64,000 bases of DNA from Candidatus Tisiphia endosymbiont of Sialis lutaria. Lineage in GTDB: Bacteria > Pseudomonadota > Alphaproteobacteria > Rickettsiales > Rickettsiaceae. Below, piece by piece: positions 19,289-27,199 of this stretch (positions are counted from its first letter, which is position 1; the number at the start of each line of letters is the position of its first letter). A model generated the notes under the pieces. It saw nothing but the letters and a program-made list of their open reading frames with translations. It had not been told where the DNA came from and ran no database searches. Made by a program: the position numbers and the translations under genes. Where the stretch lies: assembly GCF_964026535.1 (NCBI RefSeq), contig NZ_OZ032153.1, positions 62,001 to 126,000 of the forward strand, given 5' to 3'.

Positions 19289-19395
19289 GGCAACCCACAT
19301 TTATTGGATTGCTTCGTCGGCTTACGCCTTCTCGCAATGACGTTATCTGTCATTGCGAGACCACGTAGTGGTCGTGGCAATCCACATTTATTGGT
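19289..19395. repeat. CATTGCGAG-type repeats in tandem
   Basis: Two adjacent partial copies with CTCGCAATGACG, GTCATTGCGAGACCACG and GGCAATCCACATTTATTGG. With the membrane-segment repeat they account for the 19081-19387 gap. The right edge overlaps the last codons of the Nudix gene. Confidence 0.75.
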
Positions 19396-19831
19396 TAATT
19401 AATGATTTAAAGTGAGATAAACCATCTTTTTCGTATCTAGATAATAAATTATGTAAACCATCAGGTAAAAAGTTAAGATTTATCAGTTCATTAAATTTTA
19501 TCCAATGGAATTTTAAGTGATCTTCCTTTGATTTAACTTCTCTATTTATAGATAAATCTTTTGAAATAACTTTAAAAATTATGCAATGCTCATGAACAGC
19601 TTTGCCATTATAATCCCATATATTTTCTATCATGCCAACAAAGTTGCCTAATTCAAAATTAATTAGACCAATTTCTTCTCTTAGTTCTCTTGATAATGCG
19701 GTATAAATTGGCTCTTGATACTTTATGTGACCACCAGGCAAAAATAGATTTTTTCCATTGTCAGCAACTAACACAGAATCTTCATCTCTTATATAAGCCC
19801 GTGCAATAGCATGAATTTTGTTTATTTTCAT
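19388..19831 (-). CDS. Nudix hydrolase
   Basis: A 147-residue pyrophosphohydrolase. The Nudix box is complete: GGHIKYQEPIYTALSRELRE then EIGL (about residues 33-56) fits GX5EX7REUXEEXGU. It follows the substrate-side strand ARAYIRDEDSVLVADNGKNL. The substrate is not predictable from sequence; MutT-like and ADP-ribose-type activities are both possible. An RPE-1-like element starts 3 bases upstream of the ATG, so the promoter is either inside the element or beyond it. Confidence 0.9.
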   Translation of the reverse strand: MKINKIHAIARAYIRDEDSVLVADNGKNLFLPGGHIKYQEPIYTALSRELREEIGLINFELGNFVGMIENIWDYNGKAVHEHCIIFKVISKDLSINREVKSKEDHLKFHWIKFNELINLNFLPDGLHNLLSRYEKDGLSHFKSLINQ

Positions 19832-19833
19832 AA

Positions 19834-19979
19834 TAGACCTCTTGCATAACCTAATCTAATTGGTAATTTTGTTGTCAAAACTCGTCTCCGTTCCTCACGT
19901 ACATCTTAGTATGCTGCGGTACTCGACTTCGTTTTTCCTAAAAATTCCTCAATTATCTTTAGGTTATGCAAGAGGTCTA
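19834..19979. repeat. RPE-1-like palindromic element (intergenic)
   Basis: Inverted ends TAGACCTCTTGCATAACC and GGTTATGCAAGAGGTCTA frame about 146 bp. The interior shares CTCACGTACA and TGCTGCGGTACTCG with the in-frame copy at 28951-29096. Confidence 0.88.
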
Positions 19980-20113
19980 ATATATATATGCTAGTAATGA
20001 CCCACCAGAGACTATTTTGGCTGCTTCCTTTCGAACCTGACCAACTGAACAGAGCCAATGCCCACTACTAGCATGTGATAAAATAGTGCTTTTTTCATCT
20101 ATAGGCAAGCTAT

Positions 20114-20815
20114 TTAACTAGCTAAATTATATTTTTTTTCTATATCGCTTTTGTTCAGTCTCTTTGGTACTCCAAATATGTCTGGATGTTTGAGCTTGAA
20201 CAAATCATCATCAAAATTCTGTACTTTTGCAATATGATTAAATTTTATGGTAATAACATTGTCATCCTCAAGTATTTTTAACATTTTCATCTGTTTAGTC
20301 TCTTTGTCAAAGGTAATTTGACTACGTCGCTCTGATAAAGTATGATAAATAGTAATTTCAAACATATTATCTCGATCTATCGTCGACTCAATTTTAAAAT
20401 ATTTATCAAAATCTATGCTGTCTTCTAACAAAAAATTAAATACGTTCTCCTCTGCCTTAATACGACTTACATGTTTCATATCATAGTCATATACCGACAC
20501 ATAGTTAGCATTACCAATAACCACCAAAGGAAATGGTAGATAATAATTACAGCGAAATTTTTTCGCAGGTTTATTAATTAACAGCTTCCCTTCAGTCTGA
20601 TTTCCCGCCGAATCTTCTTGGGTAAAATCCACAGCAATAGATTTTATTTCCCGTAAATATATTTTGAGCTGGTCAATAGCCTGTTGTTTTCGTTCCTCGA
20701 TAGCCTTTAACATTTTAACAACCGAATAGATTTCAAGACTTCCAGCATGGGCTGCATGGGTTATAGTTAGAAGAAAATAAACAACAATAATACCTTTACA
20801 AAACCAGTTAGTCAT
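20114..20815 (-). CDS. lolA: Outer-membrane lipoprotein carrier LolA-like protein
   Basis: A periplasmic protein of 233 residues with an N-terminal signal peptide (GIIVVYFLLTITHAAHAG, cleavage probably after AHA). The mature part has the LolA-type VDFTQEDSAGNQTEGKLLIN (about residues 60-80) and KPAKKFRCNY strands forming the open hydrophobic barrel. LolA moves lipoproteins from the LolCDE complex to the outer membrane. The stop follows a short KKYNLAS tail. It is the last gene of a minus-strand run after SURF1 and bcp. Confidence 0.88.
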   Translation of the reverse strand: MTNWFCKGIIVVYFLLTITHAAHAGSLEIYSVVKMLKAIEERKQQAIDQLKIYLREIKSIAVDFTQEDSAGNQTEGKLLINKPAKKFRCNYYLPFPLVVIGNANYVSVYDYDMKHVSRIKAEENVFNFLLEDSIDFDKYFKIESTIDRDNMFEITIYHTLSERRSQITFDKETKQMKMLKILEDDNVITIKFNHIAKVQNFDDDLFKLKHPDIFGVPKRLNKSDIEKKYNLAS

Positions 20816-20870
20816 TTATACCTACATAAAGTTACATTTGTTTTGTATACTACATGAAGATATTATTATT

Positions 20871-21338
20871 TCAATTTATTTTCCGCAGCTGGTTCAACAC
20901 ATCTTCAGCATGTTTAGCCACTTGCACTTTTGACCAAATGTGAGCTATCGTACCTTTTTTGTCTATTAAAAAGGTAGTTCTCTCGACCCCCATATATTTT
21001 TTACCAAACATCGATTTTTCTACCCAAACTCCATATTTTTCACAAGTATCAGAGTTAGAATCTGACGCAAGATCAAAATCCAAACAATATTTTTTCTTGA
21101 ATTTATCATGAGAATCTAAACTGTCCTTTGATACACCAACAATTACGGTATTCATTTTTTTAAATTCTGGCTTTAGCCTATTAAAATCACCTGCTTCAAT
21201 AGTACAGCCTGGTGTATCATCTTTCGGATAAAAATATAATACAACAAACTTACCTGATAAATCTGATAAATTGATTTTACTATCTTCGCCTATTGGCATA
21301 GTAAAATTTGGTGCAATATCGCCTACTTTTAATATCAT
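20871..21338 (-). CDS. bcp: Bcp/PrxQ-type peroxiredoxin
   Basis: A 155-residue thiol peroxidase that reduces hydrogen and organic peroxides. The peroxidatic Cys is in LYFYPKDDTPGCTIEAGDF, the AhpC/TSA signature. The resolving Cys five residues later in E. coli Bcp is replaced here (EAGDF). A Cys in DTCEKYG and one in KKYCLDF could act instead, or reduction may be 1-Cys type. The start MILKVGD at 21338 is chosen because AGGAG lies just upstream; the GTG six bases earlier overlaps that site. Confidence 0.94.
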   Translation of the reverse strand: MILKVGDIAPNFTMPIGEDSKINLSDLSGKFVVLYFYPKDDTPGCTIEAGDFNRLKPEFKKMNTVIVGVSKDSLDSHDKFKKKYCLDFDLASDSNSDTCEKYGVWVEKSMFGKKYMGVERTTFLIDKKGTIAHIWSKVQVAKHAEDVLNQLRKIN

Positions 21339-21387
21339 AACCACTCCTTTTTTGTACTTTTTTGCGTCTCATAGTCCAGTTTACACT

Positions 21388-22098
21388 CTAATTTTTTTTA
21401 GGCAAATGATAAATTACAAAAATCACTATTAATGAAATTGCCAAGGCAAACCAAGTAATGGCATATTCTGAATGATCATTTCTGACATTCAGCAAATTTT
21501 TAATCGATAGAGCTTTAAGAACATCAGAGTGATTACCTTTACCTTCCATAATTAAATAAAAATTCTCTAATGTTAAACCAAGAATATCAGATGCTTGAGT
21601 TAAGTCTAAAGTAAACCAAACATTATTTTTAACATCATTATCTAAGACAAACAGCTTGGTTTTCTCCCCAGGGAGAATCACACCAGTAATTTCCGTCGAA
21701 TCATCTGTTATATTATCAATATCTTTCTTATACCTCGCAGCAAACCACCCTAGGGCAACTAAGATTATCTTGTTATCATCAGTTTGAAAAGGTCTGACTA
21801 AATAATAACCATCTTTTTCCGTGGCCATTGATTTACGTCCATAAAGATGCAAATTCTTACCAACCAAAAAATGCCCCTTCATTTTTACTTTAGCATATAA
21901 TTTATCTACACTAAGTGTTTTTATATCAAGAGGAGAATTATTAAGGTTATTTTTTATTGAACTTAAAAATAGTTCTTTTTCCTGTAATCTAGCAATTTGC
22001 CAAAACCCCAGTGATAAGAGGATGACAAATGCTAATATAGTAAGCAATAAAGGTAGTAACTGTACTTGACACTTACCGATTTTTAAAGTCTTGGACAT
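21388..22098 (-). CDS. SURF1 family protein (cytochrome oxidase assembly)
   Basis: An inner-membrane protein with two membrane helices: LLPLLLTILAFVILLSLGFW near the N-terminus and WFALAISLIVIFVIYHLP at the C-terminus. The typical SURF1 pattern LGFWQIARLQEKE is present, as is the G-x-Y-LVRPF block (GYYLVRPFQ). SURF1 helps insert heme a into cytochrome c oxidase subunit I. The chosen start is MSKTLK at 22098, preceded by AGGA; another ATG is directly adjacent. A copy of this start region appears as a short repeat at about 22895-22925. Confidence 0.9.
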   Translation of the reverse strand: MSKTLKIGKCQVQLLPLLLTILAFVILLSLGFWQIARLQEKELFLSSIKNNLNNSPLDIKTLSVDKLYAKVKMKGHFLVGKNLHLYGRKSMATEKDGYYLVRPFQTDDNKIILVALGWFAARYKKDIDNITDDSTEITGVILPGEKTKLFVLDNDVKNNVWFTLDLTQASDILGLTLENFYLIMEGKGNHSDVLKALSIKNLLNVRNDHSEYAITWFALAISLIVIFVIYHLPKKN

Positions 22099-22185
22099 CA
22101 TAATTCCTATTAAACTGAGGTCGATTACTGGAAAGTTGATACTCATGTACAACCAAATAATCTCATAGTATTCCCATTCTATCAA

Positions 22186-22548
22186 TTATATATTGTACGG
22201 AACTTTTATGTCAGAGGCATGGATAGGAAAATCTTTGGTATTTCTAGTTATTAACAAACCATTGCAATATTTAGCTGTTGCCCATATTATTGCATCAGGT
22301 AGTTTGATTTTATGCTCTTTTCTAATAGAGATGGCAATTTCAGCTATTTCTTTATTTAAGTCAATTATGGTAAAATTATCTAAGAACTCTCTGGTGGTTT
22401 CGTCGTTATCCTCTGACGCTCCAACTAATATTTCCATTTTAGTTATTATACTAATTTGACAATCTTTATATTGCTCAAGTTCTTTACTAGCCACTGTATG
22501 TCCTAACAAATAATCTATCAATATATTAGTATCAAATAATACTTTCAT
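22186..22548 (-). CDS. VapC-type PIN ribonuclease toxin
   Basis: An intact 120-residue PIN-domain toxin. The acidic residues are all visible: MKVLFDTNILIDYLL (Asp), ISIITKMEILVGA (Glu), IKLPDAIIWATAKY (Asp) and LLITRNTKDF (Asp). VapC toxins cleave tRNA or rRNA. The start overlaps the antitoxin stop by four bases (ATGA). It is the only one of the three VapC genes in this window that looks functional. Confidence 0.94.
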   Translation of the reverse strand: MKVLFDTNILIDYLLGHTVASKELEQYKDCQISIITKMEILVGASEDNDETTREFLDNFTIIDLNKEIAEIAISIRKEHKIKLPDAIIWATAKYCNGLLITRNTKDFPIHASDIKVPYNI

Positions 22549-22772
22549 TCACCCCACTCACCACGTAATTTTTGTTGATATAATAAGCCATCCAATTTTT
22601 GATCTTTCCATATACCAAATGCTGATTTATAGCCTTTTTTACTTTTAGTATAATTGGTTATGTAGTCAGCCAAAGCTTGTCTTATAATTTCTGCCCTCGA
22701 CACTTTTTTTTTCTTTGATAGTTGATTCAAAATTTTTACTTGCATGTCAGGTATATCAATAATAGTTCTCAT
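22545..22772 (-). CDS. Ribbon-helix-helix (VapB/CopG-like) antitoxin
   Basis: A 75-residue protein with the ribbon strand MRTIIDIPDMQVKILNQLSK and the helix pair KVSRAEIIRQALADYI, typical of RHH repressors. The C-terminal FGIWKDQKLDG tail would bind the toxin. It is encoded before vapC with a 4-base overlap. It probably represses its own promoter. Confidence 0.9.
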   Translation of the reverse strand: MRTIIDIPDMQVKILNQLSKKKKVSRAEIIRQALADYITNYTKSKKGYKSAFGIWKDQKLDGLLYQQKLRGEWGE

Positions 22773-22930
22773 ACTATGCTACTATATTAGTTATCATTAT
22801 CTGATATATAATAATGTACTTTATTAATTTTTTCAAGACTGCTGTTATTCGGGCAACAATTATAAATTCAAAAATATTAGTTTTAAAACAAAATAACATT
22901 TTAAAGTCTTGGACATCATAATTTCTTCGT

Positions 22931-23267
22931 TATAGTCAATTCAGGGGAATTTGGTGACGTCGTCACTCGTCGCTCGCCTATTACTTATACTCGATAATCA
23001 AGTTTTTTTGCAGATTTGAATAAAATATAGGACAATGGTTGTCATCTTTGCTTCAGTGAGGTATCTAAAAATGCCCTGAGGTATTATAGATTCCGCACCG
23101 AAGCGGGAATGACAGATTCTGCGTTTAAAGATAGATGTTGTAACTCTGATATATTCAAATTTCCTTCAAATAACCTACTATTTATAAGCTCTGCAAAAAA
23201 CTTGATTATCAAGTAATAAACAGCACGATGGATGTTTTTCGGCACTAATTCAGGGTAATTGACTATA
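22931..23267. repeat. SSIDY-family element split by a nested insertion
   Basis: The left half (22931-22989, starting TATAGTCAATTCAGGGG) and the right half (about 23216-23267, ending TAATTGACTATA) are separated by about 226 bp. The right end contains the fabG stop codon. A short duplicate of the SURF1 start region lies directly before it. These features explain the 22773-23262 gap. Confidence 0.82.
22990..23215. mobile_element. MITE-like insertion of about 226 bp
   Basis: Flanked by inverted repeats: CGATAATCAAGTTTTTTTGC at the left (22992 on) and GCAAAAAACTTGATTATCAA at the right (ending near 23213), one A different. It has no coding capacity. Its interior contains ATTCCGCACCGAAGCGGGAA, a word seen again near 62440. 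Confidence 0.75.
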
Positions 23268-23988
23268 CCAGCACCAATCCACCATTAACATGGATAGTTT
23301 GACCAGTGATATAAGAAGCTTTGTCACTTGCTAAAAAAGCTACTACATTTGCAACATCTTCGGGGTTTCCCAAAGTTTTTAGAGGGATTTTTTGCATTAT
23401 CGCTTCTTTTTGAGTTTCATTTAATTTATCGGTCATATTTGATTTAATAAAACCAGGAGCAACTGCATTAACTGTGATCCCTCTACTTGCCACCTCAAGG
23501 GCTAGAGACTTTGTCATACCTATCATCCCAGCTTTGGAAGCACAATAATTTGCTTGCCCTGGATTACCAGAAACTGCAACCACAGAGGCTATATTAATTA
23601 TTCTACCATAACGAGTTTTCATCATTTTTTTTATCGCTTCACGATTTAGAATAAAACTAGCTTTTAAGTTTATATTTATAACTTGCTCAAATATCTCATC
23701 GGACATTCTTATTGCTAGCATATCGTTAGTAATTCCAGCATTACAAACTAAAATATCTATTTGTTCAAGATTAGCTACCAAGTTATTACATTCCTCGCTA
23801 TTGGCTAAATTGCATGGTGCTATCGTATAATTATTTTTTAAGTTATTACCCAATTCTTGTAGTTTTTCTTGGTTGCTACCACTAATTATTACATGGCTAC
23901 CAAGAGAGTGTAATAGCTTAGCAATGCTACCACCAATTGCTCCAGATGCTCCAGTAATTAGAGATTTTTTATCAGTCAAGTTTATCAT
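23263..23988 (-). CDS. fabG: 3-oxoacyl-ACP reductase
   Basis: A short-chain dehydrogenase of 241 residues that uses NADPH to reduce 3-oxoacyl-ACP in fatty acid elongation. It shows the cofactor motif TGASGAIGGSIAKLL (about 12-26), NAG in LVCNAGITNDM, and the catalytic Ser (INIASVVAVSG) and YxxxK (YCASKAG). The C-terminal VNGGLVLV is typical of FabG. Its stop codon lies inside a palindromic element. It follows recA by 65 bases on the same strand. Confidence 0.95.
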   Translation of the reverse strand: MINLTDKKSLITGASGAIGGSIAKLLHSLGSHVIISGSNQEKLQELGNNLKNNYTIAPCNLANSEECNNLVANLEQIDILVCNAGITNDMLAIRMSDEIFEQVININLKASFILNREAIKKMMKTRYGRIINIASVVAVSGNPGQANYCASKAGMIGMTKSLALEVASRGITVNAVAPGFIKSNMTDKLNETQKEAIMQKIPLKTLGNPEDVANVVAFLASDKASYITGQTIHVNGGLVLV

Positions 23989-24053
23989 TTTAGCTCCAAT
24001 TTGTAGTTATTTAAGTATATTAGTTAACCAGAATAGCACTTAGCAGATATTTG

Positions 24054-25088
24054 TTATTCATCCTCTTCCATAATTACTGTTTCACTATCAAAGCTAATAT
24101 TATGAGAAGATTTTTGACGAATTAGCTGTTCTATTTCACAGCAGATAGCAGGGTGTTCTTTCAGGTAATGTTTAACATTTTCTCTACCTTGTCCTATACG
24201 AATGTCTTTATAGGAAAACCAAGAACCAGACTTTTCTATTATTTCCAATTTAACGCCAAGGTCTATTATCTCGCTTTCTTTAGAAATACCACTACCATAC
24301 ATTATATCAAATTCTGCAGTTTTGAATGGTGGTGAGACTTTATTCTTAACAACCTTGACCTTAGTTTGACTACCTACTACTTCATCTTTATCCTTGATTG
24401 ATGAAATTCTTCTGATATCTAGCCTTACTGAGGCATAAAATTTTAAAGCATTGCCACCTGTGGTAGTTTCTGGACTGCCAAACATGACGCCTATTTTCAT
24501 TCTAATTTGATTAATGAAAATAATTACACAATTAGTTCTGGAAATTGATGCGGTGAGTTTCCTAAGTGCTTGGCTCATTAATCTAGCTTGTAACCCCATA
24601 TGGGAGTCACCCATTTCTCCTTCAATTTCTGCTTTAGGCACAAGGGCAGCAACACTATCAACAACGACCATATCAATAGCTCCAGAGCGTACTAGAGTAT
24701 CAGTTATTTCAAGAGCCTGTTCACCAGTATCTGGTTGAGAAATAATAAGCTCGTCAATATTTACTCCTAATTTTTTGGCATATGCTGGGTCTAAAGCATG
24801 TTCTGCGTCAATAAAAGCACAAGTGCCACCTTTCTTCTGTGCTTCAGCAATTACATGTAAAGTTAAGGTAGTTTTTCCCGAACTCTCTGGTCCAAAAATT
24901 TCAATAATCCTTCCCTTAGGGAGACCGCCTATACCAAGTGCTAGGTCAAGTCCTAGCGATCCTGTTGGTATTGCCTCAACATCTACAGCTCGACGTTGCC
25001 CAAGTTTCATAACCGAACCTTTGCCATAACTTTTTTCAATTTGGCTAAGTGCAGCAAGTAGTGCTTTTTCTTTGTCTATAACATTCAT
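24054..25088 (-). CDS. recA: Recombinase A
   Basis: A 344-residue strand-exchange ATPase. It has Walker [10 protein letters not shown] (about residues 65-73), MAW-like [20 protein letters not shown], loop 1 and [20 protein letters not shown] with loop 2 [14 protein letters not shown]. The length and acidic C-terminus (VIMEEDE) match the family. I could not pick out a clear LexA box upstream; 25089-25150 is AT-rich. Confidence 0.98.
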   Translation of the reverse strand: MNVIDKEKALLAALSQIEKSYGKGSVMKLGQRRAVDVEAIPTGSLGLDLALGIGGLPKGRIIEIFGPESSGKTTLTLHVIAEAQKKGGTCAFIDAEHALDPAYAKKLGVNIDELIISQPDTGEQALEITDTLVRSGAIDMVVVDSVAALVPKAEIEGEMGDSHMGLQARLMSQALRKLTASISRTNCVIIFINQIRMKIGVMFGSPETTTGGNALKFYASVRLDIRRISSIKDKDEVVGSQTKVKVVKNKVSPPFKTAEFDIMYGSGISKESEIIDLGVKLEIIEKSGSWFSYKDIRIGQGRENVKHYLKEHPAICCEIEQLIRQKSSHNISFDSETVIMEEDE

Positions 25089-25155
25089 TTTTAGAATCTG
25101 CTAAATAAAATCAAGTTAAATTTATAAAGTAACATACGAGAGAAATCCAGTAAAA

Positions 25156-25230
25156 TATAGTCAATTGATGAAAAATTGGGGATGTTGTTACTCGTCGCTC
25201 CTAGCCCTAAATTCTCCTAAATTAACTATA
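25156..25230. repeat. SSIDY-family element, internally deleted
   Basis: Keeps both ends (TATAGTCAATTGATG and AATTAACTATA), but about 30 bp of the palindromic centre is missing. It lies upstream of recA. Confidence 0.85.
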
Positions 25231-25401
25231 GTATCACGACGATTTATAAATCGCAACTGAAAATAGAAATATAAGTTAAGTTGCCATTTCCACCCACTAT
25301 TGTCATTCCGCGTAGGCGGGAATCTCTAGATGCCTGCCTTATATGGAATTAGCTGATGAAATAGTAGAAATATTGCACATAGTTAGCCCGCAGGCTCAAT
25401 C

Positions 25402-25494
25402 CTCAAGAACGAGCAAGAAGTACTACAAATAAGGCAACAACGTAAGATGATGCAAATGCAACAGTTACAACAGCAACAGATACAAGGGCAATGA
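25402..25494 (+). pseudogene. C-terminal tail of a phage head-tail connector-type protein
   Basis: The frame encodes LKNEQEVLQIRQQRKMMQMQ and then a Gln-rich tail before a TGA at 25492. A Gln-rich helical tail directly before a Bbp19-like gene resembles the end of podovirus-type portal (head-to-tail connector) proteins. The rest of the gene is missing. The assignment relies on context. The preceding 25231-25400 contains only repeat debris. Confidence 0.5.
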
Positions 25495-25498
25495 TCAA

Positions 25499-25765
25499 AT
25501 GAAACTATCAATTAACTCCTCATCCCCATCACCTTTATTAAAAAAAGAGCAATTAAAATCAATTTATTGCAAGCTTTTTAGTGGAGAAGATGGTAAAATA
25601 ATATTAGAGGATTTAGCTCAAATGAGCGGCATACATCGTAGCAATTTCGTTCGGCAGGAAAGTGAGTACACTGCCTTTCTTGAAGGGCATCGAGCATTGT
25701 TCCTATATATATGCTCACAGGCTTCAGAAGATGATGGAGTTAATAACATAGAAGGGAGTAGTTGA
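25499..25765 (+). CDS. Bbp19-like phage protein
   Basis: An 88-residue protein with the pattern YCKLFSGEDGKIILEDLAQM (about 23-42) and EYTAFLEGHRALFLYIC (about 57-73), as in the Bbp19-like family of podovirus structural-region genes. In phages this gene sits between the portal and the scaffold genes. Here it lies between a portal-like tail and, beyond an inserted Rpn gene, a scaffold-like remnant. It is intact but an orphan. Confidence 0.65.
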   Translation: MKLSINSSSPSPLLKKEQLKSIYCKLFSGEDGKIILEDLAQMSGIHRSNFVRQESEYTAFLEGHRALFLYICSQASEDDGVNNIEGSS

Positions 25766-25766
25766 T

Positions 25767-26621
25767 ATGCAAAAATATTTAGACCCAACAAATGATAGTC
25801 TATTTAAGAAAATCTTTAGTGATCTAGAGAGGCTAAAAGAATTTCTTAACAGTGTTCTTGATTTACATGGAAAATACTTAATTAAGAAAATCAAATTTAT
25901 TCCATCAGAGCAATTACCTAAAATTAATAAAGGTAAGAGGAGTGCATTTGATTTGAAAGTTGAAGATGAATCAGGCAACCAGTACATTATTGAGATGCAG
26001 AAAAAAAATGAAACTGATTATTTAAAAAGAGTACAATATTATTCTGCTCATTCATATGTACAACAACTTAAACAAGGAATGACCCATAATAATTTGTTAC
26101 CAATATTAGTGGTTTCATTAATAAAAAACAAAATATTTGGTAAAGCTGGTGAAGACATACCTTATATAAGTTCTCATAAAATTATTGAGACAACTACCAA
26201 TACACAACATTTTTTTGATATATCGTATGTTTTTATAGAGCTTGGAAAATTTAATAAGACCGAATTATTGACTGTAGCCGATGAGTGGTTACACCTATTC
26301 AAACACGCGACAGAAGAGGATAGTCCACCTAAGGGAATTAAGAGTAGTAAGGTATTAGAGGCTTACCAAGTTATCGATATGTATGGACTAACGCCAGAAG
26401 AATATGACTTATATATAAGGTGTAAATTGCAGGAAGATGCAGAAGACATTGCTTTAGCAGAAAGTTTCCAGGAAGGCGAAGCTAGAGGGGAAGCTAGAGG
26501 CGAAGAAAGAAAAGCTATAATTGTAGCAAAAGAAATGTTAATTGATAATGAACCAATAGAAAAAATAGTTAAATATACAAAACTAACCCTTGAAGAAATA
26601 GAGAAGTTAAAAGAAGAATAA
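25767..26621 (+). CDS. Rpn-family PD-(D/E)XK putative transposase/nuclease
   Basis: An intact 284-residue protein. The N-terminus MQKYLDPTNDSLFKKIF, the nuclease core FDLKVEDESGNQYIIEMQKK (Asp and E-x-Q, about 72-91) and RVQYYSAHSYVQQL define the Rpn/PDDEXK_2 family. The C-terminus has the GEARGEARGEE tail and a helical IEKIVKYTKLTLEEIEKL. It starts one base after the Bbp19-like gene and is followed by the scaffold-like remnant, so it appears to be inserted in a phage operon. Confidence 0.88.
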   Translation: MQKYLDPTNDSLFKKIFSDLERLKEFLNSVLDLHGKYLIKKIKFIPSEQLPKINKGKRSAFDLKVEDESGNQYIIEMQKKNETDYLKRVQYYSAHSYVQQLKQGMTHNNLLPILVVSLIKNKIFGKAGEDIPYISSHKIIETTTNTQHFFDISYVFIELGKFNKTELLTVADEWLHLFKHATEEDSPPKGIKSSKVLEAYQVIDMYGLTPEEYDLYIRCKLQEDAEDIALAESFQEGEARGEARGEERKAIIVAKEMLIDNEPIEKIVKYTKLTLEEIEKLKEE

Positions 26622-26624
26622 CCT

Positions 26625-26853
26625 ATGAGTAAAGAAGTAATTGCTAATAACTATGAAGCTAACAATACTTCCTCTGGTAATGACTGGCTAGTTAACATGC
26701 CTGAGGAAATACGTAAATCTGAGTCACTGGGTAAATTCAAAGATGTATCAAGTGATGCAGGCAGCCTTGTCTAAGTTTGGTAGTAAAGAATTGGCTGAAT
26801 TAATTGAAGGTTCCAATTACTCACCAGCTTTAATTGATTTATGGAGACCGTAA
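26625..26853 (+). pseudogene. Phage capsid-assembly/scaffold-like remnant
   Basis: The first frame gives MSKEVIANNYEANNTSSGND then WLVNMPEEIRKSESLGKFKD, the N-terminal style of podovirus scaffold proteins, and stops at 26774. A second frame continues with ALSKFGSKELAELIEGSNYS and ALIDLWRP to a TAA at 26851. An internal deletion seems to have joined the two ends of one gene. Identification is by resemblance only. Confidence 0.5.
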
Positions 26854-27199
26854 GGTCAACGAAGCAATCCATTTCTAATCACTTTCCTGGATTGCTTCGT
26901 CGGTCTGGCAACCTCCTCGCAATGACATCTTATACTTTAACCTTTTTTCCGTGAACACTCACATTCAATCTACAACTGTAGTACTAGTAAGTACCACAAA
27001 ACTTTCAGCATGTCTAACAGCCAATATATACTTTGACTATCATAGCTTGAATTGGGAAGAAAATCATGAGTAAGGTGAGTTACTAATGGAGTACTAAAGT
27101 TTTAAGAACACAACCCAATAACTGGGATAGTAGCATTGCAAAAATGCAATTTTCACCCTATGTTCCTCGCTAATAGACGTTGATCCTATACGATTTTTA
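26854..27199. other. Non-coding spacer with one CATTGCGAG repeat
   Basis: 26854-26925 is a CATTGCGAG-type repeat (GTCAACGAAGCAATCC and CTCGCAATGACATC). The remainder, up to the end of the AsmA-like gene, shows no recognisable gene or RNA. Confidence 0.6.
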
